The notes below the pieces were generated by a model. That model was not told the DNA's origin and searched no databases. It saw only the letters and a list, made by a program, of their open reading frames with translations. DNA of 64,000 nucleotides. Source: Planctomycetota bacterium. Lineage in GTDB: Bacteria; Planctomycetota; J058. This document shows, piece after piece, positions 44,482-52,955 of this stretch. A program made the translations under genes and the position numbers. The DNA is taken from positions 51,098-115,097 of the forward strand of contig JAHBXY010000005.1 of the NCBI GenBank assembly GCA_019636275.1, written 5' to 3'. Positions within the stretch are counted from its first letter, which is position 1; each line of letters starts with the position of its first letter.

Positions 44482-46002
44482 TCAGCCGAGGGTGGCCTCG
44501 AGCCGGTCGGCGATCGTGCGCACGACCTGCACGCGCGCCCAGCGCTTGTCCTCGGCGGCCACGATCGTCCACGGCGCCGCGGCCGTGCTCGTCCGGGCGA
44601 CCATGTCGTGGATGGCGAGCGCGTAGGCGTCCCACTTCTCGCGGTTGCGCCAGTCCTCGTCGGTGATCTTGTGCTGCTTCCAGGCCGTCTGCTGGCGCTC
44701 CTGGAAGCGCGCGAGCTGCTCGTCCTTGCTCATGTGCAGCCAGAGCTTCGTGAGCGCCATCCCGTGGTCGACGAGCTGCTCCTCGAAGGCGGAGATCTCG
44801 CGGTAGGCGCGCCCCCACTCGTCGGGGCTGGCGAAGCCCTCGACGCGCTCGACGAGGACGCGCCCGTACCAGGAGCGATCGAAGATCGTCAGGTAGCCGG
44901 CCAGGGGCAGGTGGCGCCAGAAGCGCCACAGGTAGTGGTGCGCCCGCTCCTCGTCGGTCGGCGCGGCGATCGGGATGACGCGCAGGAGCCGCGCGTCGAG
45001 GGCGGCCGCGACGCGGCGGATCGCGCCGCCCTTGCCGGCGGCGTCCCAGCCCTCGAAGACGATCACGCTCGAGACCCGCCGCCGCCGCGCCTCCCAGGCG
45101 AGCTCGAACAGCCGCCGCTGCTCGGCCTCGATCTGGCGGTCGTAGTCCTCCGGCGCGAGCCGGGAGGCCGCCAGGTCGACCTGGTCGAGGACGGTCGGGG
45201 CGGCAGCCGGCGCCGGGACCGGGACCGGGACCGGCGCCTGCGCCGGGGCCGCCGCCGGGGCCGGGGTCGCCGCCGGCGTGGCCGCCAGCCGGCGCTCGAT
45301 CGCGGTCAGGATGGTCCCGGCGGCGGCCAGGTCGCGATGGCGGCGGTCCTCGGAGTCGATGATGTGCCACGGGCAGCTCTGCGTGTCGGTCGCGCGGATC
45401 GCGGCGTCCGACAGCCGGGCGAAGGTGGCGTAGCGCTTGGCGAACTTCTTCGTCAGCGGCGAGAGCTTCCACTCCCCCTTTCGCCCCTTGCGCGGGTCCT
45501 TCAGCCGCGCCGCCTGCGCCTTCTTCGACAGGTGGAACCACAGCTTGACGATCAGCGCCCCGTCGAGGGTGAGCATGCGCTCGAGCGCCTCGATGCGGGC
45601 CAGGGCGCGCTCGAGCTCGGCGTCGGTGAGCTGGTCGAAGGCGCGGGCGACGATCGGCTGCGTGTACCACGAGCCGAAGAACACGGCGATGGTCCCCCGC
45701 GCCGGGAGCCGGCGCCAGAAGCGCCAGTGGCGTGGGCGGTCGCGCTCCTCGTCGGTCTCGTCCCAGAAGGCCTGCACCTGCACGCCGCGCGGGTCGAACC
45801 ACTCGGTGAGCCGGTTGACGACCTCGCTCTTCCCGGCGCCCTCGACGCCCGAGACGATGATCACCACCGGCACCTGCGCGGCGCGCAGCGCCCGCTGCGC
45901 CTCGAGGAGCCGCGTGACGAGCTCCGGCACACGCGCGGCGTAGGTGGCCTTGTCGACCTTCTGCCCCAGCTCGGCGGCCTCGAACACGCGTCTCCCCCTC
46001 AC
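44482..46002 (-). CDS. Tandem-domain polyphosphate kinase 2 (polyphosphate:AMP phosphotransferase type)
   Basis: 506 residues with two PPK2 domains, about 25-235 and 280-505, joined by an Ala/Pro linker. Domain 1 has Walker A GVEGAGKS (52-59), FDPRGVQV, WRFWRRLPARGTIAVFFGSWY and KLWFHLSKKAQ. Domain 2 has GWDAAGKGG, LWRFWRHLP and FDRSWYGRVLVERVEGF with KLWLHMSKDEQ. Class II PPK2 proteins of this two-domain form transfer phosphate from polyphosphate to AMP; usually the C-terminal domain is the active one. Domain 1 lacks the RSWYGRVLVERVEG loop (it has GSWYTQPIVARAF), so it is probably degenerate. Confidence 0.93.
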   Translation of the reverse strand: MRGRRVFEAAELGQKVDKATYAARVPELVTRLLEAQRALRAAQVPVVIIVSGVEGAGKSEVVNRLTEWFDPRGVQVQAFWDETDEERDRPRHWRFWRRLPARGTIAVFFGSWYTQPIVARAFDQLTDAELERALARIEALERMLTLDGALIVKLWFHLSKKAQAARLKDPRKGRKGEWKLSPLTKKFAKRYATFARLSDAAIRATDTQSCPWHIIDSEDRRHRDLAAAGTILTAIERRLAATPAATPAPAAAPAQAPVPVPVPAPAAAPTVLDQVDLAASRLAPEDYDRQIEAEQRRLFELAWEARRRRVSSVIVFEGWDAAGKGGAIRRVAAALDARLLRVIPIAAPTDEERAHHYLWRFWRHLPLAGYLTIFDRSWYGRVLVERVEGFASPDEWGRAYREISAFEEQLVDHGMALTKLWLHMSKDEQLARFQERQQTAWKQHKITDEDWRNREKWDAYALAIHDMVARTSTAAAPWTIVAAEDKRWARVQVVRTIADRLEATLG

Positions 46003-46093
46003 TCGCTCGGCGGTGGTCCGCGGCGCCCTCCGCGGTCCCGGCCCGCGGGCGCGGGCACCTCGTGGTCTCCAACGGGACGTCCGGCGCGCGCGG

Positions 46094-48607
46094 TCATGCG
46101 CCGGCGCGCGGCCACCAGCCTACCGGCAGGACCTGCGGCGGGAGCGTGGGTCGGAGCCGCTCGACGTGCGCGAAGAGCGCCGCCGGGGCCCCGTCCGGGT
46201 CGGCCCCCGCGGCGAGCCGCGGCAGGAGGGCGCGCGCGCGGGCGGCCCGGTCGGCGAAGGCGCCGTGGACGGCCGTCGCCAGCGCCCGCGCGCGCGCCGG
46301 GTCGGCGTGCAGCTCGGCCGCGAGCGGGTCGATCCAGCGCGGCCCGGCCGGGGCGGCGACGAAGCGCGCCAGCGCCACGACGGTGCTCGGGTGCTCCTCG
46401 GCCAGGAGCGCGTCGAACAGGTCCGGGTCGACCACGCGGTCCCCGGCCGAGGTGCGCGGCGGCGCGGCGTCGAGGTCGTCCTCCTCGAGGACGAGCGTCG
46501 TCGCGCCCAGCGCCGCCGGCCGCCCCGGGAGGAGGAACGCCGCGTGGATCGGGGCGCCGTCCAGGCGCGTGCCGAAGCGGCTCCCCTCGTCGCGGAGGAC
46601 GCGCCGCCGGTCGAGGCGCAGGAGCGTGGCGTGGAGGCGCGAGACCGACCGGTCGTCGAGGCGCACCTCGCACTCGGGGCCGCGCCCGATCCGGTGCGCG
46701 AGCCGCTCGCCGAGCTCCACCACGCGCGGCGCGCCGTCGCCCTCGATCCGCAGGCGCGCGGCGCGCGGGCGGTGCGCCGGCGTGACCTGCGGCGGATGGG
46801 CGCCGCTCGCCTCGTCCCACCAGGCGAGCCACTCGGCCTCGTCCTCGCCCAGGTTCTCGTGCGTCGCCCGGAACAGCGCCTCGATGGCGCGGGCCCGGCG
46901 CGCGCGCAGGAGCGCGTCCAGGCGCGCGGCGGCCGCCTCGGCCAGCGCGCCGTCGCCCAGCGCGGCGTGCAGGAACGCGCGCGACGAGGCGACCTGCCGC
47001 TCGAGCGCGGCGACCGGGAGCCGCTCGAGGTGCGCGATGACGAGGCGCCGGTCGCGCTGCTCGGCCAGCGCGTCGGCGAACGGGAGCGGCACCGGCCGCA
47101 CGCGCACGCGCGCGTCCGACGCCGCGACGAGCGGCTGCGCGCTCACCCCGGCGTCGACGAAGGTCAGCTCGACCTCCCCCACGCGCACCGCGTCCCCCGG
47201 CCGCAGGTGGGCGCGGGCGACCGGCAGCCCCTGCACGCGGACGCCGCCGCCGAGGTCGACCACCTCGTAGCCGGTGCGGGTCAGCTCGACCCGCGCGTGG
47301 GTCGGGCTCACCGACGGGTCGTCGAGGACGACCTCACAGGCCGGGTCGCGGCCGACCGTGAAGCTCGTCCCGGGCAGGAGCGGGTGACGCCGCCCGCCCC
47401 CGCGCTCGAGCAGCGCCGGCACGTGCACGGGGCGGCCGGTGATGACGGCGTCCAGCTCGTCGACGACCTCGGCCGCCGACGCGTAGCGGCAGCGGCGGTC
47501 GCGCGACATCATGCGCAGGATCACCAGCTCGAGGTCCTCGGGCACCTCGGGCGCCAGGGCGCGCGGCCTGGCGAAGTCGCCCTCGAGCACCTTGCGGCAG
47601 ATCGTCATGGGGCGCTCGCCGGCGAACGGGAGCTGCCCCGTGACGAGGTGATAGAGCGTCGCGCCGAGCGAGTAGACGTCGCCGCGCGCGTCGACGCGGT
47701 GGTCGCCCCACTGCTCGGGCGGCATGTAGTGCGGCGTGCCCATGACCTGGCCGGCGAGGCTGATCCCTTCGTCGACGTCCACGCCGCGGGCCAGCCCGAA
47801 GTCGAGGACCTTCACCCGGCCGTCGGCGGTGACGCGGACGTTGCCGGGCTTGATGTCGCGGTGGACGACGCCGAGCGCGTGGGCGGCCGCCAGCCCGCGC
47901 GCGACGTCGCGGCCGAGGCGCGCCGCCTCGAGCGGCGGGAGGCGCCCGGTCCGCTCCAGGCGGTCGGCCAGGTCCTCGCCCTCGACCAGCTCCATGACGA
48001 TGTGCGGCAGGGCGCCCTCGAGCTCGACCGCGTGGATGCGCACGACGTTGTCGTGCACGACCCTGCTGGCCAGCAGCCCCTCGCGCGCGAACCGGGCCCG
48101 CCACACGGGGTTCCTCGCATGCTCGGGCGCCAGGAGCTTGACGACCACCGGCGCGTTGTCGGTGTGGTGCTTCCTCCGCGAGCCTTCGCCGGCCTCGCGG
48201 GACGTCTCGCCGTCGGAGGGGCGAGGTTCGGTCGGGTCCGCGAGCCCGGCGCCGGCTCGCTCCGGCGCACCACCGGCCGCCCCGTGCGCCCGCCACACGA
48301 TCCCCATGCCGCCCTGCCCGAGCTTGCGCTCGAGGACGTAGCCCGACATGCGGTCGCCGGGCCGCACCTCCGGCGCGACGCCCGCCGCCTCGGCGGCGAC
48401 GCGCGCCGCCTCGTCGGCGTGCAGGTGGCCGCGGGCGACGAGCCAGGTGAGGAAGCTCGAGCCTCCGCCCGCGGCGCGCCAGGCCTCCTGGGCGGCGACG
48501 GCCGACGCGCGGTCGAGGAGGCCCAGGGCCACGACGCGCTCGCGCGCGGCGTCGCCGGCGTGCTCGCGGTCGGTGACCCAGGCCGTCGTGGAGACGCTCT
48601 CGGGCAT
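46094..48607 (-). CDS. Ser/Thr kinase with two FHA domains and an N-lobe insertion
   Basis: 837 residues from the ATG at 48607. An N-terminal helical region is followed by a kinase (about 85-400): ERKLGQGGMGIVWRA, an insertion of about 45 charged, low-complexity residues, then PVVVKLL with the lysine, HRDIKPGN, DFGLARG and GTPHYMPPEQ. The first FHA-like domain (about 430-510) has VGRDPACEVVLDDPSVSPTHARVEL. The second (about 610-700) has IGRGPECEVRLDDRSVSRLHATLL and SRFGTRLDG. It probably autophosphorylates and recruits its own partners. An adjacent FHA is typical of Planctomycetota kinases, but two after the kinase is less usual. No membrane helix is seen. Confidence 0.9.
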   Translation of the reverse strand: MPESVSTTAWVTDREHAGDAARERVVALGLLDRASAVAAQEAWRAAGGGSSFLTWLVARGHLHADEAARVAAEAAGVAPEVRPGDRMSGYVLERKLGQGGMGIVWRAHGAAGGAPERAGAGLADPTEPRPSDGETSREAGEGSRRKHHTDNAPVVVKLLAPEHARNPVWRARFAREGLLASRVVHDNVVRIHAVELEGALPHIVMELVEGEDLADRLERTGRLPPLEAARLGRDVARGLAAAHALGVVHRDIKPGNVRVTADGRVKVLDFGLARGVDVDEGISLAGQVMGTPHYMPPEQWGDHRVDARGDVYSLGATLYHLVTGQLPFAGERPMTICRKVLEGDFARPRALAPEVPEDLELVILRMMSRDRRCRYASAAEVVDELDAVITGRPVHVPALLERGGGRRHPLLPGTSFTVGRDPACEVVLDDPSVSPTHARVELTRTGYEVVDLGGGVRVQGLPVARAHLRPGDAVRVGEVELTFVDAGVSAQPLVAASDARVRVRPVPLPFADALAEQRDRRLVIAHLERLPVAALERQVASSRAFLHAALGDGALAEAAAARLDALLRARRARAIEALFRATHENLGEDEAEWLAWWDEASGAHPPQVTPAHRPRAARLRIEGDGAPRVVELGERLAHRIGRGPECEVRLDDRSVSRLHATLLRLDRRRVLRDEGSRFGTRLDGAPIHAAFLLPGRPAALGATTLVLEEDDLDAAPPRTSAGDRVVDPDLFDALLAEEHPSTVVALARFVAAPAGPRWIDPLAAELHADPARARALATAVHGAFADRAARARALLPRLAAGADPDGAPAALFAHVERLRPTLPPQVLPVGWWPRAGA

Positions 48608-48863
48608 GACCCGACCGGCACGCAGGGGGAGTGCCACGCCTGTCCGCATTGCAGCGCAACGAGTTGCACCTGGAGGCGTCCCGCCGGAGTGACGGTTCGC
48701 AGGCTCGAGACGGCTGGCGAACGCTTCCGTGCGAGTGTTCGGGCGCCCGACACCGCGCTGTACGATCCTCCTACAGGTCTGCCCGACCCCAACGTAAGGC
48801 ATTGCCCGATCAGCCCCTGACCGATGGTGTAGGGCGTGCGCAGGCGCCCCGCGGGAGGGTGTC
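48608..48863. other. Divergent region before the pilin-like operon, about 250 bases
   Basis: It separates the kinase gene (- strand) from the pilin-like operon (+ strand). TACGAT at 48761-48766 is a possible -10 for the operon, about 100 bases before its start, and GGGAGG near 48850 is the ribosome binding site. Base composition is lower in G+C than in the flanks. No RNA gene was recognised. Confidence 0.35.
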
Positions 48864-50468
48864 ATGCGGCGTAAGAGTCGACGGAGGGGCAGCGCCTTGG
48901 TCCTGGCGCTGATCGTCGTCGTCGTGATCGTGTCGCTCGTCACGGCGTTCACGGACGGCGTGTTCCAGGAGTCCCGAGCAACGACGCACACGATCGAGCG
49001 GAGCCAGGCCTTGTTCACTGCCCAGAGCGGCGTCTGGGCGGCCGTCAACTGGCTGTCGCAGGGCAACGACTCGCAGTTCACGGCGAACTGGACCGGCGCG
49101 GCGGCCTCGACCAGCCAGCGCGCCCTCGCCGGCAACATCACGAGGTCGACCGCCAGCCCGCCGGTGTACGCGGCCCAGAGCGCGGGCCTGAGCGATGCCG
49201 ACGGGGACGGGGTCTACGACTTCTCCGCCGACCCGGTGTTCAAGGTGGCGGCGAACCGCGGCGGGTACTTCGAGGTGCGAATCCTCCGTGTCACGGGCCC
49301 GCTGGACACGACCTTCCGCATCGTCGCGCGCGGGGTCAAGGACGACCACATCCGCACGGTCGAGGCCTGGACGCGACGCGAGGCCGAGGGCTTCCGCCCG
49401 TTCGCGCGCGGCGCGCACGGCGAGTCCAGCGTGCTGATGAACAGCAACGTCTTCACCGACAGCTACGCCTCGAAGAGCGGCCCGCGGAGGGCCAACCCCA
49501 GGGCGACGAGCACGACCAGCTCGCGACACGCCGTGAGCTCGTACTACGACGACCCCACGCACGGGAGGTTCGCCGTCAGGGACCCCCAGAGCAACGCCCA
49601 GCTCACCGACCCGGTCTACGGCGGGAACCTGTTCATGCGCAGCACGACGGGCAACAAGGCCGACGCCAAGGGCGACGTCTCGTCGAACGGCAACATTCGC
49701 CTGAACGGCTCGGCGCAGGTCCACGGCGACGCGACGCCTGGCGTCGGCAAGACCGTCACGCTCGACAGCAACAACGTCGCCGTGAGCGGCAGCACCACAC
49801 CGCACACGCAGGCGGTCCAGAACCCGGTGCCGACCGTCACCGCCCCGACGACCGCCGACAACGGCTCGGTCGCGGGCATGCCTGCCCGCGGCAGCGCGAT
49901 GAACCTGCAGAACAGCGGGACGACGACCTACGACTTCAAGAGCCTCGGCGACAACCCCAGGATCGTCCTCAGCTCGATCGACCTGAACTCGAACCGCACC
50001 GTGGTCCTCTCGGGCAACGCGGGCCAGGTGATCGACATCTACGTGACGAGCAGCAACAAGGAGGCGATCAAGCTCAACAGCAGCTGCCACATCCTGATCA
50101 ACCCGCCCGGTCAGAACAGCGGGCCGACCGTGCGGATCCACACGCAGGGCGGGATCGTGCTGAACTCGGGCTGCTCGGTCAACCGCACCGGTGACCCGAT
50201 CCAGCTCCAGTTCTACTCGAGCTTCAACCACAGCTCGGACCCGGGGATCAACTTCAACTCGGAGGCCACCTCGCAGGGGGCGTTCTACGCCCCCCGCGGC
50301 CACGCGATCTACAACTCGGCCGCCGAGTTCTTCGGCGCGGTCGTGGCCCGGAGCGTGACCATGAACTCGGGCGTGCTCTTCCACTACGACGAGTCGCTGG
50401 CCGACCTGAGCACCTCCAGCTCGGCCAACTACCTCTACACGCCCCGGGCGATGAAGGTGCGCCAGTGA
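48864..50468 (+). CDS. PilX-like type IV pilus or pseudopilus-associated protein
   Basis: 534 residues. The N-terminus is a prepilin-like membrane segment (RRGSALVLALIVVVVIVSLVTAF) preceded by a basic stretch, but the canonical Gly-Phe/Met cleavage site with Glu+5 is not clear; PilX-type proteins often differ there. The rest is Asn/Ser/Thr-rich beta-solenoid-like sequence, with repeated 'LNSN', 'MNSG' and 'FNSE' motifs spaced like rungs. It is the first gene of a four-gene operon with two class III-type prepilins and a HEAT protein. The exported domain could cap or decorate a pilus. Confidence 0.8.
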   Translation: MRRKSRRRGSALVLALIVVVVIVSLVTAFTDGVFQESRATTHTIERSQALFTAQSGVWAAVNWLSQGNDSQFTANWTGAAASTSQRALAGNITRSTASPPVYAAQSAGLSDADGDGVYDFSADPVFKVAANRGGYFEVRILRVTGPLDTTFRIVARGVKDDHIRTVEAWTRREAEGFRPFARGAHGESSVLMNSNVFTDSYASKSGPRRANPRATSTTSSRHAVSSYYDDPTHGRFAVRDPQSNAQLTDPVYGGNLFMRSTTGNKADAKGDVSSNGNIRLNGSAQVHGDATPGVGKTVTLDSNNVAVSGSTTPHTQAVQNPVPTVTAPTTADNGSVAGMPARGSAMNLQNSGTTTYDFKSLGDNPRIVLSSIDLNSNRTVVLSGNAGQVIDIYVTSSNKEAIKLNSSCHILINPPGQNSGPTVRIHTQGGIVLNSGCSVNRTGDPIQLQFYSSFNHSSDPGINFNSEATSQGAFYAPRGHAIYNSAAEFFGAVVARSVTMNSGVLFHYDESLADLSTSSSANYLYTPRAMKVRQ

Positions 50469-51853
50469 TGCGCCTCCCGCTGGCCCTGGCCGCGGCGCTC
50501 CTCCTCGGGGGGCCGGCGGCGGCGCAGGACGGCCGCCCGCGGCCGCAGGGCCCCTCGGTCCGGGCCCTTCTCGAGGAGCTGGTCGGGCAGTTCGCTCGCC
50601 GCGACCGCTCGTTCGACGCCCTGGCCTACGGCGTCTGGAGCCTGGGTGAGCCGGCCGTCCGGCCGCTCGTGGAGCTGATCGTCGCGCGGCCCGACCTGCC
50701 GCGGCGGGACCTGGCGCGCCTCCTGGCGCACCTCGGCCCGGCCGGCGAGGGGGCCCTGGTGACGCTCGCGCTCGGCAAGGACGCGCTCGTCTCGGCCGCG
50801 GCGGCCACCGTCCTGGCCGCGGAGGGGCAGCCCTCGGCCCTGCCGGCGCTCGTCGACGCCTTCGCCGAGCAGGAGCGGCGCGAGGTGGTCGACGTCGCCG
50901 CCCGCGCGGCGACCGCGATCTGCGTGCGGACGGGCGAGGTGCCGTTCGAGCTGCAGCGGCGGCTGTGGCGGATCGTGGAGGAGGCCCGGGCCGCCGCGGA
51001 GAAGGGCCGCTGGGACCCGCGCACGCGCCCCGCGCTGCACGTGCTCGTCTCCAGCGGCGACGCCGAGGCCGCGCGGACGCTCCTGGCGCTCCTGGGCGAC
51101 CGGACGCTGCGCCGCGACGCCCTCTCGCTCCTCGTCGAGCTCGAGCCCGCGGTGGACGAGCCGGACGTGCCGCTGCTCGAGCTCCTGCGCCAGGTCCTCG
51201 ACGCCCCGAACCTGCGCTACGAGCGCGGGCTGGCCCTTCAGGCGCTGACCCGCCTGGGCGGCTTCCACGTGGTGACCGACCTGCTCGAGCTCGCCGCGGA
51301 GCGCCAGGAGGCCGATCCGCGCTTCACGGCGGAGGTGCTGCGGCTGCTCAACGGCATGGCCGGGGCGCGCTTCGAGCGGCTGCAGGACTGGCAGTGCTTC
51401 TGGGAGCAGGTCCTCGCGCCGGCGGTGAGCCGCGACGCCGAGCTGCTCGAGGAGCTCCCGCACGCCGACCTCGCGCAGGCGGCGAAGCTGGTCGGGCGGC
51501 TCTCCCCGCTGCCGCATCCGCGGACCCTCTCGGCCCTCCGGGCGCTCGTCGACCCCTGGCTCGTCGAGGAGGAGTGGCACGACGAGCAGGGCCAGGTGGC
51601 CGCGGCGGTCTGCCGGGCGCTCGCCCACCAGGGCCGTCGGGCGGCGGGCCTGCTGATCGACCTCCTGCAGGCGCCCGGGGGCGGGCCGGCGGTGAAGGAG
51701 CAGGCCTCGCGGGCGCTCCAGACGATCGCCCGCGACCAGGTCGAGGGCGCGCCCGCCTACTGGCGGAGCGTGTTCCCCGAGGCGCGGACGCGGCTCCGGG
51801 CCGAGCCGGAGCCCGAGGCGGGCGAGGAGCCCGAGGGGGAGGAGCAGTCGTGA
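50468..51853 (+). CDS. Secreted HEAT-repeat protein
   Basis: 461 residues; the ATG at 50468 overlaps the previous stop (TGATG). A signal peptide (about 1-18) is followed by at least nine HEAT/Armadillo-like helical pairs, for example GEPAVRPLVELIVARPDLPRRDLARLLAHLG, then AAATVLAAEGQPSALPALVDAF and QASRALQTIARDQ. The tail is acidic with E/P. HEAT proteins are protein-binding scaffolds. Lying between a PilX-like gene and two prepilin genes, it may help to assemble the pilus or a secretion pseudopilus in the periplasm. Confidence 0.82.
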   Translation: MRLPLALAAALLLGGPAAAQDGRPRPQGPSVRALLEELVGQFARRDRSFDALAYGVWSLGEPAVRPLVELIVARPDLPRRDLARLLAHLGPAGEGALVTLALGKDALVSAAAATVLAAEGQPSALPALVDAFAEQERREVVDVAARAATAICVRTGEVPFELQRRLWRIVEEARAAAEKGRWDPRTRPALHVLVSSGDAEAARTLLALLGDRTLRRDALSLLVELEPAVDEPDVPLLELLRQVLDAPNLRYERGLALQALTRLGGFHVVTDLLELAAERQEADPRFTAEVLRLLNGMAGARFERLQDWQCFWEQVLAPAVSRDAELLEELPHADLAQAAKLVGRLSPLPHPRTLSALRALVDPWLVEEEWHDEQGQVAAAVCRALAHQGRRAAGLLIDLLQAPGGGPAVKEQASRALQTIARDQVEGAPAYWRSVFPEARTRLRAEPEPEAGEEPEGEEQS

Positions 51854-51864
51854 GGAGACCGGTC

Positions 51865-52308
51865 ATGGACGCGCGCCCGAGCGGGCGCGAGGGGATGTCG
51901 CTCGTCGAGATCGTGGTGGCCACGGGCCTCATGGTCGTGGCGCTGCTCGGCCTGTTCAGCGCCCTCCTGGGGGGGCAGACGCTCAACTCGCTCACGCGCG
52001 AGCGCACCCAGGCCGCCACGCAGGCCGCCGCCAAGCTCGAGGAGGTGTGCTCGATGCCCTGGGGCACGACGCCGACGAGCGGGATCATGTCGCGCAACGG
52101 CGAGACGTTCCAGGTCCTGGTGACCCCCACCAACACCACGGGACCGACCCTCAAGCCCGGCGCGGGCGTGGCGAGCGGCGCCGTCGCGGTCGCCGACGTC
52201 GCCGGGATGACCGACCTGCGGCGGGTCACGGTGACCGTGACCTGGTACTCGAGCGCCGCGGCCAAGAACGTCAGCCTCACCACGTCCTCCCTGGTGGCGA
52301 AGAACTGA
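51865..52308 (+). CDS. Prepilin-like protein (PilV/GspI type)
   Basis: 147 residues. The ATG at 51865 has AGGAGA upstream; a GTG at 51850 also overlaps the previous stop. The leader ends REG before MSLVEIVVATGLMVVALLGLF, giving the type III prepilin signature with Glu+5. About 100 residues of globular domain follow, with LRRVTVTVTWYSS. It is probably a minor pilin. The next prepilin gene starts six bases after its stop codon. Confidence 0.88.
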   Translation: MDARPSGREGMSLVEIVVATGLMVVALLGLFSALLGGQTLNSLTRERTQAATQAAAKLEEVCSMPWGTTPTSGIMSRNGETFQVLVTPTNTTGPTLKPGAGVASGAVAVADVAGMTDLRRVTVTVTWYSSAAAKNVSLTTSSLVAKN

Positions 52309-52313
52309 GGCCC

Positions 52314-52955
52314 ATGAAGCACCTCACGCGCGCCCGCCGCCTCGACCGCGCGGGCTTCAGCATGATCGAGGTCATGATCGCCCTGGCGATCCTGGCCGTG
52401 TCCATGGTCGTCGTCACGGGCTCGCTCATGACCGCCCAGCGGACGATCAACGAGTCGGTCGCGCAGGAGGCGGTCAACGCCACGGCCCGCCGCGTCGCCG
52501 AGCGCGTGGCCAACGAGCTGCGCGACCTCAACTTCACCGTCGCGGACATGGTGCCGAACGCGCCGTCCGACTTCCGCCCCACCGGCACGCCCTCGGGGAC
52601 GGCGGCGAACAAGCTCCGGTTCCGGGTGCTGACCGACTTCGACGCGACGACGACCCTGGCCACGCTCTCGCCCACGCGCCTGAGCGCGAGCTTCTGCGAG
52701 CTCTACCGTGACCCGGCCACCAACCGGGTCTACGTCAGGCGCGGGTCGGGCTTCACGTACGAGGTCGCGCGGGAGCACGTCACGGACCTGGTCGTGACGC
52801 GCGCGATCAACACCGTGAGCGGCGTCAGCGGCCCGCCGACGCTCCTCATCACGGTCCAGGTGACCCGGCGCGACCCCATCACGCCGGGGCGGACGATCGT
52901 CGGCGCGGCGCAGAGCCGGGTCGTCCTGCGCAACCAGATCGCCACCGCCAACTGA
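52314..52955 (+). CDS. Prepilin-like protein (PilW/GspJ type)
   Basis: 213 residues from an ATG six bases after the previous stop. The leader ends RAG before FSMIEVMIALAILAVSMVVVTG, a complete prepilin site with Phe+1 and Glu+5. The globular part ends with strands VQVTRRDPITPGRT. It is the last gene of the operon. Its TGA stop abuts the TCA of the convergent M64 gene with no base between (TGATCA). The peptidase PilD is not in the window. Confidence 0.88.
   Translation: MKHLTRARRLDRAGFSMIEVMIALAILAVSMVVVTGSLMTAQRTINESVAQEAVNATARRVAERVANELRDLNFTVADMVPNAPSDFRPTGTPSGTAANKLRFRVLTDFDATTTLATLSPTRLSASFCELYRDPATNRVYVRRGSGFTYEVAREHVTDLVVTRAINTVSGVSGPPTLLITVQVTRRDPITPGRTIVGAAQSRVVLRNQIATAN

Noticed and set aside
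44310..44482. A small gene in the gap between the unknown protein and PPK2
   Set aside because: The sequence is a repeat found elsewhere (family II), with no conserved frame between copies.
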